DNA of 13,974 nucleotides from an uncultured Flavobacteriaceae bacterium (GCA_947311815.1 CAMZMA010000102.1:1-13974); one strand, 5' to 3'; numbered from the stretch's first letter, positions 1 through 7,526 are shown. Program-made: numbers and translations. The notes: a model not told the origin generated them from the sequence alone.

Positions 1-1719
1 AAAAACTTGACATGGAATGATAAAAAGAAAGTAGATCATTACTTAAAACGTCAGCAACAATACAAAAAAATGATGCAACGTCAAACCGATAAGTTGCAAG
101 AAAATTTTGAGGAGAAAAAAGAAGCCACTAAATCTTTGCAAGAACAAAAAGAACAACTTAAAAAACGTTTAGAAGAATTAAAACGAATGAAACGTCAACA
201 AAAATTGATGGATGAAATTCAAAAAATAGCAAACAAACTAAACAAAGAAGAGTTGCTTAAAAAAACAAAAGAATTAGCAGAACAAAACAAACAGCAAGAA
301 CGTAGTTTAGAACGAATTTTAGAACTCACTAAACGATTTTACGTAGAACAAAAAATGGCTCAAATAGCCAATAAATTAGAAAAATTAGCCAAAAAACAAG
401 CCGATTTATCTAAAAGTACAGAAAACGATTTAAAAGCACAGAAAGAAATAAATAAAGAATTTAAAAAACTAGAAGAAGACTTAAAAGAAGTTCAAAAAGA
501 CAATCAAAAATTAAAAAAACCAATGGAGCTTCCTGATACAGAAGATGATCAAGAAGATATCAATAAAGAGTTAAACAAATCGGAAGAAAATATTCAAAAA
601 CAAGAAACATCTGAAGCAAAAAAGAGCCAGAAAAAAGCTGCTAAAAAGATGCAAAAAATGAGTCAGAAAATGCAAAAATCTATGATGGATATGCAAGGAG
701 ACTCTATAGAAGAAAACATGGATGATTTGCGTAAGATTTTAGAAAACCTAATTACATTTTCTTACAAACAAGAAGCCTTGATGAAAAAATTTAGCACTAT
801 TTCTACAAGGCATCCCGATTTTGGAAAATCACTTAAAAAACAACACGAAATAAAAACGTATTTTAATCATATTGACGATAGTTTGTATGTGTTGTCAATG
901 CGTTTACCTAAGCTATCTACTAAAATTCAACATCATTTAGCCACTGCGCATTATAATTTAGATGAATCTTTAGAGAATTTTACCGAAAACCATTTTCAAA
1001 ACGGTATCTCTAATCAACAGTACGTAATGACAGCCGCCAACTCTTTAGCCGATTATTTAAGTTCGATGTTAACCAATATGAAAAATTCTATGTCGATGCC
1101 TGGAAAAGGAAAAAAAGGTGGAAAATCGTTTAGTTTGCCCGATTTGATTGAAAAACAAAAAGGCCTTTCTGAAAAAATGAAAAAGGGAATGAAAAAAGGC
1201 AAGAAAGGACAAAAAGGGAAAGAAGGTAAGAATGGGAAAAAAGGAGAAAAAGGAAAGAGCGGAAAACAAGGAAAAGGAGGCGAAGGAAATAGTGAAAAAA
1301 TGAACGGAGAGTTGTTTAAAATTTACCAACAACAAAGTATGTTGCGCCAACAATTACAAGACGCTATTGGACAAGGAAAAGACGGAAACGGAGCTGCAAA
1401 AAAAGTATTAAAAACCATGGAAGAGCTAGAAAATGATATTTTAGAACACGGATTTAATAAAAAAACGCTTCAAAAAATGCAACGTTTAAACCACGAATTA
1501 CTAAAATTAGACACAGCAGTATTTGAACAAGGAGAAGAGAAAAAAAGAAAATCGAACACCAACATTAAAGAATATCAACAACAAAAATTAAAAGAAATTC
1601 AATTTAAAAAGCTGTTTTATAAACAAACCGAAATATTAAACAGACAATCATTACCTTTGCATCCAAATTTCAAAAAGAAAGTACAAGAGTATTTTGCTGT
1701 TCCTAAGAAACAAAATTGA
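1..1719 (+). CDS. DUF4175-family protein, C-terminal part (5' end cut by window edge)
   Basis: The reading frame is open from the first base and no convincing start is present, so the gene begins outside the window; the TTG at position 7 is only an in-frame codon. About 572 residues are visible. They are dominated by Lys/Glu/Gln-rich heptad-like helix (roughly the first 230 residues counted from position 7), predicting long coiled coils. A more ordinary helical stretch follows (about 235-360), then a low-complexity Gly-Lys tract (about 394-427), then another charged helical tail. The composition, the location directly before ybeY and the length fit the C-terminus of the large flavobacterial DUF4175 proteins, which in full length carry N-terminal membrane helices. 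The role is unknown; envelope association is an inference from the family. The stop codon lies 1 bp before the ybeY start, so the two are almost certainly co-transcribed and probably translationally coupled. Confidence 0.8.
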   Translation, partial: KNLTWNDKKKVDHYLKRQQQYKKMMQRQTDKLQENFEEKKEATKSLQEQKEQLKKRLEELKRMKRQQKLMDEIQKIANKLNKEELLKKTKELAEQNKQQERSLERILELTKRFYVEQKMAQIANKLEKLAKKQADLSKSTENDLKAQKEINKEFKKLEEDLKEVQKDNQKLKKPMELPDTEDDQEDINKELNKSEENIQKQETSEAKKSQKKAAKKMQKMSQKMQKSMMDMQGDSIEENMDDLRKILENLITFSYKQEALMKKFSTISTRHPDFGKSLKKQHEIKTYFNHIDDSLYVLSMRLPKLSTKIQHHLATAHYNLDESLENFTENHFQNGISNQQYVMTAANSLADYLSSMLTNMKNSMSMPGKGKKGGKSFSLPDLIEKQKGLSEKMKKGMKKGKKGQKGKEGKNGKKGEKGKSGKQGKGGEGNSEKMNGELFKIYQQQSMLRQQLQDAIGQGKDGNGAAKKVLKTMEELENDILEHGFNKKTLQKMQRLNHELLKLDTAVFEQGEEKKRKSNTNIKEYQQQKLKEIQFKKLFYKQTEILNRQSLPLHPNFKKKVQEYFAVPKKQN

Positions 1720-1720
1720 T

Positions 1721-2131
1721 ATGATTACCTTTAATTACGAAACAAAATTTCAATTAGAAAATGAACAAATTCTTTCTAATTGGATACAAAAATGTATTGA
1801 AAAAGAAGGGTGTGAATTGGGTGAAATCAATTATATTTTTTGTGACGATGCGTATTTATTACAATTAAACATCAAGTTTTTACAGCACGATACGTTAACA
1901 GATATTATAAGTTTTGATAATTCTTTAGGGAAATTAATCAATGGAGATGTTTTTATTTCTGTAGAAAGAGTACAAGAAAATGCACATATTTTTAACGTTT
2001 CTTTTGATGATGAAATTCGCCGAGTAATGATTCACGGAGTATTGCATTATATAGGGTTTAAAGATAAAACACCAGCAGAAAAAGAGACAATGCGAGCAAA
2101 AGAAAACGAATATTTAAAACTATTTAAATAA
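1721..2131 (+). CDS. ybeY: Endoribonuclease YbeY (16S rRNA maturation)
   Basis: A 136-residue protein of the UPF0054/YbeY family, a metal-dependent RNase in 16S rRNA 3' end maturation and ribosome quality control in the cytoplasm. Visible family motifs are the substrate-side block N50...HDTLTDIISF (56-65) and the metal-binding block HGVLHYIGFKDKT (105-117). His105 and His109 match the first two ligands of the HxxxHxxxxxH signature, but the third position is Asp115 rather than His. An upstream in-frame ATG at 1694 would add nine residues inside the preceding gene. I chose ATG 1721 because it sits 1 bp after the upstream stop and begins at the conserved N-terminus. The length is typical. It is the second gene of the DUF4175-ybeY-mnmG cluster. 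Confidence 0.93.
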   Translation: MITFNYETKFQLENEQILSNWIQKCIEKEGCELGEINYIFCDDAYLLQLNIKFLQHDTLTDIISFDNSLGKLINGDVFISVERVQENAHIFNVSFDDEIRRVMIHGVLHYIGFKDKTPAEKETMRAKENEYLKLFK

Positions 2132-2156
2132 TTGATAATTAATTAATTAAACCACA

Positions 2157-2172
2157 TGTTTCACGTGAAACA
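2157..2172. other. parS centromere-like site (ParB binding), exact 16-bp match
   Basis: The sequence TGTTTCACGTGAAACA is a perfect palindrome. It is identical to the chromosomal parS consensus known from Bacillus subtilis and shared widely across bacteria, where ParB (Spo0J) loads and spreads. A 16-mer of this kind is not expected by chance in a window this AT-rich. It occupies the ybeY-mnmG gap and ends 5 bp before the mnmG ATG, so it also lies in the mnmG 5' leader. The identification as a parS site is strong; binding in this organism is inferred. Confidence 0.85.
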
Positions 2173-2177
2173 ACACA

Positions 2178-4055
2178 ATGAGTTTATTTACAACAACATA
2201 TGATGTAATAGTAGTAGGTGGCGGTCACGCAGGTAGTGAAGCCGCAGCAGCAAGTGCAAATTTAGGAGCACACACACTGTTAATTACTATGAATTTACAA
2301 AACATTGCCCAAATGAGTTGTAATCCTGCCATGGGCGGAATTGCAAAAGGGCAAATTGTAAGAGAAATTGATGCATTAGGAGGTTATAGCGGGATTGTTA
2401 CCGATAAAACAGCAATACAATTTAAGATGCTTAACAAATCGAAAGGGCCCGCAATGTGGAGTCCGCGTGCGCAATCTGACCGTATGCGATTTGCTGAAGA
2501 ATGGAGAAATCAATTAGAACAAATAGAACACTTAGATTTTTACCAAGATGCTGTAAACGGTTTGGTTTTTGAAAACGACACCATTGTTGGTGTAAAAACC
2601 GCCTTGGGTTTAAAAATAAAAGCAAAAACCGTAATTATAACGGCAGGAACTTTTTTAAACGGACTGATTCATATTGGCGAAAAAACCTTCGGAGGAGGAA
2701 GAGCAGGAGAAGGAGCTTCTAAAGGAATTACCGAAGATTTAGTTGCGGTTGGTTTTGAATCTGGTAGAATGAAAACAGGAACACCTCCAAGAGTTGATGG
2801 AAGATCATTAGATTATTCTAAAATGATTGAGCAACCTGGTGACGAAAATCCAGAGAAATTTTCGTATTTAAAAACCAGCAAACCATTAACAAAACAACGA
2901 TCATGTTATTTAACCTACACAAGTAATGAAGTACATGACCTGTTACGAGAAGGCTTTGATAGATCGCCAATGTTTACAGGTAGAATTCAATCTACAGGAC
3001 CAAGATATTGTCCGTCAATTGAAGATAAAATTGATCGTTTTGCAACCAAAGACAGACATCAAATATTTGTAGAACCCGAAGGTTGGAACACCGTAGAGGT
3101 TTATGTAAACGGCTTCTCTACATCATTACCAGAAGATATACAAGACAAAGCAATTCGTTCTATCGCAGGATTCGAGAATGTGAAGTTTTTACGTTACGGT
3201 TATGCTATTGAATACGATTATTTTCCGCCTACACAATTAACACATTCGTTAGAAACAAAATTGATTAAAAACTTGTTTTTTGCAGGACAAATTAACGGAA
3301 CAACAGGTTATGAAGAAGCGGCTGCACAAGGAATGATGGCAGGTATAAATGCTGCGTTAAAAATTCAAAAAAAAGAACCTTTTATTTTAAAACGTAACGA
3401 AGCATATATAGGTGTTTTAATTGATGATTTAATAACTAAAGGCACAGAAGAGCCTTATAGAATGTTTACCTCGCGTGCTGAATACCGAACTTTATTACGT
3501 CAAGACAATGCAGATATTCGACTAACACCTTTATCTTTTGCTATCGGTTTAGCCTCTAAAGAACGAATGCTTGCGGTTGTAGAAAAACAGCAAAAAACCG
3601 AATTACTCATCAACTTTATTAAAAACTTAAGTGTTAAAAAAGAAGAGGTAAATCCTATTTTAGAAAAGTATAATTCGGCACTTGTACATCAATCTATGAA
3701 ATTATTTAAAGTAGCTTCTAGACCTAATTTACCATTTCAAGAATTTTTTAGTATAAAAAAATTAGCTGACTTTATTCAAAAAAATAATATCGATAATATC
3801 GTTACAGAACAGGTAGATATACATGTAAAATATGCTGGATATATTAATAAAGAAAAAAACAACGCAGACAAATTAAATAGATTAGAAAATGTAAGAATTC
3901 CTAATAATTTCGATTTTACTAAATTAAAATCTATATCAACAGAAGCAAGACAAAAACTAACAAAAATACAACCTGTAACAATCTCTCAAGCAAGCAGAAT
4001 AAGTGGTGTTTCCCCTAGCGATATTTCTGTTTTATTGGTGCATATGGGTAGGTAA
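2178..4055 (+). CDS. mnmG: tRNA uridine-5-carboxymethylaminomethyl modification enzyme MnmG (GidA)
   Basis: A 625-residue FAD protein that works with MnmE to place the carboxymethylaminomethyl (or aminomethyl) group on C5 of wobble U34 in certain tRNAs, using methylene-tetrahydrofolate. The N-terminal Rossmann motif GGGHAG is at 14-19. Conserved cysteines are present at Cys48 (SCNPAMGG) and Cys278 (GPRYCPSIEDK, GidA signature 1). The second signature AGQINGTTGYEEAAAQG is at 369-385, and a helical C-terminal domain for MnmE and tRNA contact follows. Length and motifs are fully typical. The ATG at 2178 gives the standard N-terminus (DVIVVGGGHAG). It lies 46 bp after ybeY with a parS site in the gap, and a second parS-like palindrome follows its stop. 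It could be co-transcribed with ybeY or have its own promoter; none is clear. Confidence 0.97.
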   Translation: MSLFTTTYDVIVVGGGHAGSEAAAASANLGAHTLLITMNLQNIAQMSCNPAMGGIAKGQIVREIDALGGYSGIVTDKTAIQFKMLNKSKGPAMWSPRAQSDRMRFAEEWRNQLEQIEHLDFYQDAVNGLVFENDTIVGVKTALGLKIKAKTVIITAGTFLNGLIHIGEKTFGGGRAGEGASKGITEDLVAVGFESGRMKTGTPPRVDGRSLDYSKMIEQPGDENPEKFSYLKTSKPLTKQRSCYLTYTSNEVHDLLREGFDRSPMFTGRIQSTGPRYCPSIEDKIDRFATKDRHQIFVEPEGWNTVEVYVNGFSTSLPEDIQDKAIRSIAGFENVKFLRYGYAIEYDYFPPTQLTHSLETKLIKNLFFAGQINGTTGYEEAAAQGMMAGINAALKIQKKEPFILKRNEAYIGVLIDDLITKGTEEPYRMFTSRAEYRTLLRQDNADIRLTPLSFAIGLASKERMLAVVEKQQKTELLINFIKNLSVKKEEVNPILEKYNSALVHQSMKLFKVASRPNLPFQEFFSIKKLADFIQKNNIDNIVTEQVDIHVKYAGYINKEKNNADKLNRLENVRIPNNFDFTKLKSISTEARQKLTKIQPVTISQASRISGVSPSDISVLLVHMGR

Positions 4056-4075
4056 AAATCAAAAGAAAAAGCAAT

Positions 4076-4091
4076 TGTTCCACGAGGAACA
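4076..4091. other. Imperfect parS-like palindrome
   Basis: TGTTCCACGAGGAACA differs by one base from the palindromic parS form TGTTCCACGTGGAACA (T to A at the tenth base, in the core). The inverted repeat extends outwards, giving 9-bp arms (AATTGTTCC and GGAACAATT) around a 4-base centre, positions 4073-4094. It lies 20 bp after the mnmG stop and 22 bp before the start of the next gene. No T-run follows on the + strand, so a simple terminator is a poorer explanation than a degenerate ParB site, although an RNA hairpin is possible. Confidence 0.55.
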
Positions 4092-4113
4092 ATTAAAAAC
4101 TGTAAAAAAAACA

Positions 4114-4968
4114 ATGGAAGAAAAAGATTTGCATAAAGGGTTAAAACCCTTTATAGACTGTAAAGACCATACCGTTTCTGGGGACTGGTTTGAAGTAATG
4201 AAAAATGAAGAATTTGATTTACTAGTAACATCCCCTTCGCCACTTGATATGGATGAATACTATGAAAGCGATAGATACATTTCGCATACAGACAGTAAAA
4301 AAACAATACTTGATAATATCTATCAAATTGTTAAAAAACAGATGTTAAAAAAGAAACTTCACTTAATAAATTCTTTTGAAACTGAAGGAAAAACGATTTT
4401 AGATGTTGGTGCTGGTACAGGAGATTTTCTGGCGTTTTGTAAAAAAAACGATTGGACTGTTTTTGGAACAGAACCAAATAAAAAAGCCCGAAGTTTAGCA
4501 AAAAATAAAGGAATAAATCTTAAAGATTCTTTAGAATATTATAACGGAACTCGATTTGATATTGTTACTCTTTGGCATGTTTTAGAACATGTAAAAGATG
4601 TTCAAAAAACAATTGCACAATTAAAAAATACACTAAAACCAAATGGAGTGCTTTTAGTTGCTGTACCAAATTACAAAAGTTATGACGCTTTATATTATAA
4701 AGAAAATTGGGCTGCTTTTGATGTACCAAGACATTTATGGCATTTTTCTCAAAAATCTATTGAATTGCTTTTTGAAGAAGAGTTTTTAGATCTTCACAAA
4801 ACAATTCCAATGAAATTTGACGCATACTATATTTCTTTATTAAGCGAAAAAATAAAAAAAGGATCTTACAATCCTTTCAAAGCTTTTTATGTTGGTTTTC
4901 TTTCAAATTTAAAAGCAAAAAAATCTACAGAGTATTCTTCCTTAATTTATGTACTTAAAAACACGTAA
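4114..4968 (+). CDS. Class I SAM-dependent methyltransferase
   Basis: A 284-residue cytoplasmic methyltransferase of the Methyltransf_23/UbiE-like type; the substrate is not evident. Motif I, LDVGAGTGDF (96-105), binds the SAM methionine moiety. Glu120 follows the second strand as the likely ribose-binding acid. LWHVLEHV (153-160), the post-motif PNYKSYD (185-191) and DVPRHLWHFS (203-212) resemble methyltransferases found beside sugar or ubiquinone-like pathways. About 90 residues precede the SAM domain, with no zinc-binding cysteine cluster. The frame stays open back into mnmG. I chose ATG 4114 because earlier starts would overlap mnmG, code through the palindrome at 4076-4091 and add no recognisable domain. 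It follows mnmG by 58 bp and ends at a bidirectional terminator. It may modify a tRNA or a small molecule; the neighbourhood does not decide. Confidence 0.85.
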   Translation: MEEKDLHKGLKPFIDCKDHTVSGDWFEVMKNEEFDLLVTSPSPLDMDEYYESDRYISHTDSKKTILDNIYQIVKKQMLKKKLHLINSFETEGKTILDVGAGTGDFLAFCKKNDWTVFGTEPNKKARSLAKNKGINLKDSLEYYNGTRFDIVTLWHVLEHVKDVQKTIAQLKNTLKPNGVLLVAVPNYKSYDALYYKENWAAFDVPRHLWHFSQKSIELLFEEEFLDLHKTIPMKFDAYYISLLSEKIKKGSYNPFKAFYVGFLSNLKAKKSTEYSSLIYVLKNT

Positions 4969-5033
4969 AACTGTTTTATAAGCCTTTATTTTTAATTAAA
5001 AAATAAAAGTTAAGGACTTAATAGTGTAAAAAA

Positions 5034-5071
5034 TAAAAAGAGCTTAAAATGATTGTTTTATGCTTTTTTTT
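5034..5071. terminator. Bidirectional hairpin terminator between convergent genes
   Basis: An A-rich run and AGAGCTTAAAA pair with TTTTATGCTTTTTTTT across a small TGATTG loop, with one mismatch and one G-U pair. T8 follows on the + strand, and the A-rich left flank provides a U-run for the - strand. It sits between the 3' ends of the methyltransferase and the DoxX-like gene, as expected for a shared terminator. Confidence 0.6.
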
Positions 5072-5090
5072 AATAAATAATATTTATTAA
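5070..5090. repeat. Perfect AT-only palindrome
   Basis: Arms TTAATAAATA (5070-5079) and TATTTATTAA (5081-5090) flank a single A. A related ATAAATA/ATTTATT stretch recurs at about 5105-5120, running into the 3' end of the DoxX-like gene. Both lie in the convergent intergenic region next to the terminator. Such palindromes arise readily in very AT-rich DNA, so no function is claimed. Confidence 0.4.
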
Positions 5091-5111
5091 ACTATATAAG
5101 ACTCATAAATA

Positions 5112-5510
5112 TTATTTATTTAACAAAAATACACCAAAAATTGTAATGATAAAATAAACAGCTAAAGTCATCGCGCCTGCATAATCTTTTGCCAATCGTT
5201 GTCCTATTAACAAAGCAATTAAAACAATAGCGGCAATTTCAACACCCATCAAAGCAATTTCTTTTGCTCCGTCAGTAATTAATTGATATACGCCAATCAA
5301 CATAAAGACACCAGAAATAATTTCTAACAACAAAACAACTCCAAGTAATAACGGAACGCTATTTTTTAATGGCGAGTTTTTAAAATGTCCTTTAATAAAT
5401 GATAGGTTTCCTTTCCAATCAGTCAATTTGTCAATACCAGATTGTAAAAAAGTAACGATTAAAAATAGTAAAATAAGAATTTCTGTGATGTGTTTTTGTA
5501 AAAGTTCCAT
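5112..5510 (-). CDS. DoxX-like membrane protein
   Basis: A 132-residue integral inner-membrane protein with four predicted helices (about 7-25, 51-75, 84-104 and 109-130). An amphipathic loop (26-50) contains SGIDKLTDWKGN, a pattern typical of DoxX/DoxD-like proteins, where helix 1 ends in a G-x-DKL turn. The family has been linked to quinone or thiol redox and to other small-membrane-protein roles; no catalytic residue can be assigned here. Length is usual for the family. The start is the ATG 18 bp downstream of the preceding dehydrogenase gene, so it should be the last gene of the panB-dehydrogenase-doxX transcript. The function is not inferable from the neighbours. Confidence 0.8.
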   Translation of the reverse strand: MELLQKHITEILILLFLIVTFLQSGIDKLTDWKGNLSFIKGHFKNSPLKNSVPLLLGVVLLLEIISGVFMLIGVYQLITDGAKEIALMGVEIAAIVLIALLIGQRLAKDYAGAMTLAVYFIITIFGVFLLNK

Positions 5511-5528
5511 AATTAGAGTTTTTATTTT

Positions 5529-6476
5529 TTAAGATGTTTTTATAAATTTTTCTTTAATTTTATCTACAATCGTTTGTGCTAATTTTTCTTTACTTTCAAC
5601 TGTCCAACCTGCTACATGTGGCGATAAAATTACATTTTCTGCATCGATTAAATACTTAAAATCTTCAGGCATTTTATCATCAGAAAAAAGGGTTTCGAAA
5701 GATGTTTTCTCATATTCTAACACATCTAAACCTGCTCCTAAAACAATACCAGATTGTAAGGCTTTTACCAAATCTTTAGTTACAACTGCCGATCCTCTTG
5801 CGGTATTTAGCAACCAAAAAGATTTTGAAAATTGATTGATAAAACCGCGCTGAATCATATTGATGGTAAACGGTGTTTGTGGCGTATGCAAACTAACAAC
5901 ATCGGCTTTTTTTTGCAACTCTTGCAAGGTTACTTGTCGGCAATTTTTATCGCCAACATTTGGTTTTATATCGTAGCAAATTACCTCAACATCAAACCCT
6001 TGTAGTTTTTTTGCAAAGGATTTCCCCATATTTCCGTAGCCGATAATTCCAATAATTTTTCCATCTAACTCAATACCTCTATTTGCTTCTCTTAACCATT
6101 TTCCTTCGCCAATTTCTGTATTGGCTTTGTTTAATTTGTTAAATAAAGAAAGTAACATTGCTAAGGTGTGCTCGCCAACAGCATTTCTATTTCCTTCGGG
6201 AGCAGCAATTAAATGAATTCCTTTTTTGGCAGCATAGTCAATATCAATATTTTCTAAACCTGCACCTACTCTACCAATAAATTTTAAAGAGGTTGCTTTG
6301 TCTAAAAAAGCTGCATCAATGGTAAATCTACTTCGGATAATAACACCATCATACAAATCAATTTTTTTTTCAATTGCTGATTTTGATGAGCTATAATCTT
6401 CGTGATTTGTAAATCCTAAATCAGCTAATTGATTGATCAATAAAGGATGATTCTTATCGAGATGTAGTACGTTCAT
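5529..6476 (-). CDS. NAD-dependent D-2-hydroxyacid dehydrogenase (SerA-like)
   Basis: A 315-residue protein of the D-isomer-specific 2-hydroxyacid dehydrogenase family, which interconverts 2-keto acids and D-2-hydroxyacids. The substrate-binding region is split (1-about 95 and about 285-315) around a Rossmann domain with GYGNMG at 146-151. Asp169 ends the second strand, indicating NAD rather than NADP preference. The catalytic set is complete: Arg227 (NTARGS), Glu256 (LDVLEYE) and His287 (SPHVAGWT). It lacks the C-terminal ACT domain of long SerA enzymes. An insert of about eight residues between the Glu and His positions, compared with E. coli SerA, contains the DDKMPEDF stretch. It lies 27 bp after panB. 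It is often labelled phosphoglycerate dehydrogenase, but substrate specificity cannot be read here, and a link to ketopantoate reduction is only a hypothesis. Confidence 0.88.
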   Translation of the reverse strand: MNVLHLDKNHPLLINQLADLGFTNHEDYSSSKSAIEKKIDLYDGVIIRSRFTIDAAFLDKATSLKFIGRVGAGLENIDIDYAAKKGIHLIAAPEGNRNAVGEHTLAMLLSLFNKLNKANTEIGEGKWLREANRGIELDGKIIGIIGYGNMGKSFAKKLQGFDVEVICYDIKPNVGDKNCRQVTLQELQKKADVVSLHTPQTPFTINMIQRGFINQFSKSFWLLNTARGSAVVTKDLVKALQSGIVLGAGLDVLEYEKTSFETLFSDDKMPEDFKYLIDAENVILSPHVAGWTVESKEKLAQTIVDKIKEKFIKTS

Positions 6477-6503
6477 AAATACATTTACAAATTAAACAAT
6501 GAA

Positions 6504-7322
6504 CTAATACTGCTCTTTTTTGTTCGGAAAATCACCGCTTTTAACATCGGTAATATATTGCTGAAAAGCCCCTGTCATTTCGGTATATAAATTTAAATAT
6601 CGTCTTAAAAAACGTGGATTAAATTCATGACTCATACCTAACATATCATGCATTACCAACACTTGTCCGTCAACACCACCACCAGCACCAATACCAATCA
6701 CAGGAATCGTTAAAGATTTGGCAACTTTTTCGGCTAATTTTGCAGGTACTTTTTCTAATACCAATGCAAAACATCCTAATTTTTCTAACAAAATAGCATC
6801 TTCCATCAGTTTTTTAGCTTCTTCTTCTTCTTTTGCTCTTACGGTATACGTGCCAAATTTATAGATAGATTGTGGTGTTAAACCCAAGTGCCCCATTACA
6901 GGAATTCCTGCGGTTAAAATCCTAGAAATAGATTCCGAAATTTCACTTCCTCCTTCTAATTTTACCGCGTGTCCACCAGATTCTTTCATAATTCTGATGG
7001 CAGATTTTAAAGCGTTTTTAGAGTCGCCTTGATAGGTGCCAAAAGGTAAATCTACCACCACCAAACAGCGTTCAATAGCTCTTACTACAGAGCTTGCGTG
7101 GTAAATCATTTCGTTTAATGTAATAGGTAACGTAGTTTCATGACCCGCCATTACATTTGAGGCAGAATCGCCTACTAAAAGCACATCAATACCTGCACCA
7201 TCAACAATTTTAGCCATGGTATAATCATAAGCTGTTAGCATTGAAATTTTTTCTTTGTTAGCTTTCATTTCTACCAAAGACTTTACGGTTACTCTTTTAT
7301 ATTCTTTTTTTACTACTGACAT
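6504..7322 (-). CDS. panB: 3-methyl-2-oxobutanoate hydroxymethyltransferase (ketopantoate hydroxymethyltransferase)
   Basis: A 272-residue cytoplasmic TIM-barrel enzyme catalysing the first committed step of pantothenate (and thus CoA) synthesis: 2-ketoisovalerate plus methylene-tetrahydrofolate gives ketopantoate. Mg ligands are visible at Asp52 (VGDSASNVMAGHETT), Asp91 (VVDLPFGTY) and Glu123 (VKLEGG). The general base Glu190 is in LVLEKVP, and the conserved glycine-rich segment IGIGAGGGVDGQVLV is at 209-223. Spacing agrees with E. coli PanB, allowing for a small insertion, and length is typical. The ATG at 7320-7322 gives a short basic leader before the conserved core. It heads a - strand operon and diverges from the sigma factor gene, so its promoter must lie in the 204-bp gap. 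I could not identify a convincing one. Confidence 0.97.
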   Translation of the reverse strand: MSVVKKEYKRVTVKSLVEMKANKEKISMLTAYDYTMAKIVDGAGIDVLLVGDSASNVMAGHETTLPITLNEMIYHASSVVRAIERCLVVVDLPFGTYQGDSKNALKSAIRIMKESGGHAVKLEGGSEISESISRILTAGIPVMGHLGLTPQSIYKFGTYTVRAKEEEEAKKLMEDAILLEKLGCFALVLEKVPAKLAEKVAKSLTIPVIGIGAGGGVDGQVLVMHDMLGMSHEFNPRFLRRYLNLYTEMTGAFQQYITDVKSGDFPNKKEQY

Positions 7323-7429
7323 TTTTTGTTATTTATAGATATGGTAAAAGTAAGAAATAATCTATAAGATTTGTTTTTTGTTTGATAGAACTTCGTCGTT
7401 AAGAATCTGTTAATATTCTAAAAAAAGAG

Positions 7430-7458
7430 TTGTTACATCATAAAAATAGTTATTTTTA
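7430..7458 (+). promoter_or_regulatory. Candidate Bacteroidota-type promoter for the sigma factor gene
   Basis: A TTG at 7430-7432 is followed after 18 bases by TATTTTTA (7451-7458), matching seven of eight positions of the TAnnTTTG -7 box at roughly the expected spacing. It would give a leader of about 60 nt before the ATG at 7527. The surrounding DNA is very AT-rich, so chance matches are easy. Confidence 0.3.
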
Positions 7459-7526
7459 TACTCTTTAAGATTTTTTTTTAAAATTAAAATCAATGGCAAA
7501 AGAGATATAGCGTGTCTTTGAGTATT

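Noticed and set aside
1069..1353. 94-residue Phe/Ser-rich open frame on the - strand
   Set aside because: It is the antisense of the Lys/Gly-rich tract of the DUF4175-type gene; its Phe-rich composition is simply the complement of AAA/GAA codons.
2431..2625. Open frame on the - strand inside mnmG
   Set aside because: No recognisable protein; it overlaps a certain gene with intact motifs.
4003..4113. N-terminal extension of the methyltransferase back into mnmG
   Set aside because: It would overlap the mnmG end and read through the palindrome at 4076-4091, adds no domain, and a good ATG exists at 4114.
7512..7526. GTG start giving five extra residues for the sigma factor
   Set aside because: The ATG at 7527 fits the family N-terminus better, and GTG starts are uncommon in this kind of genome.
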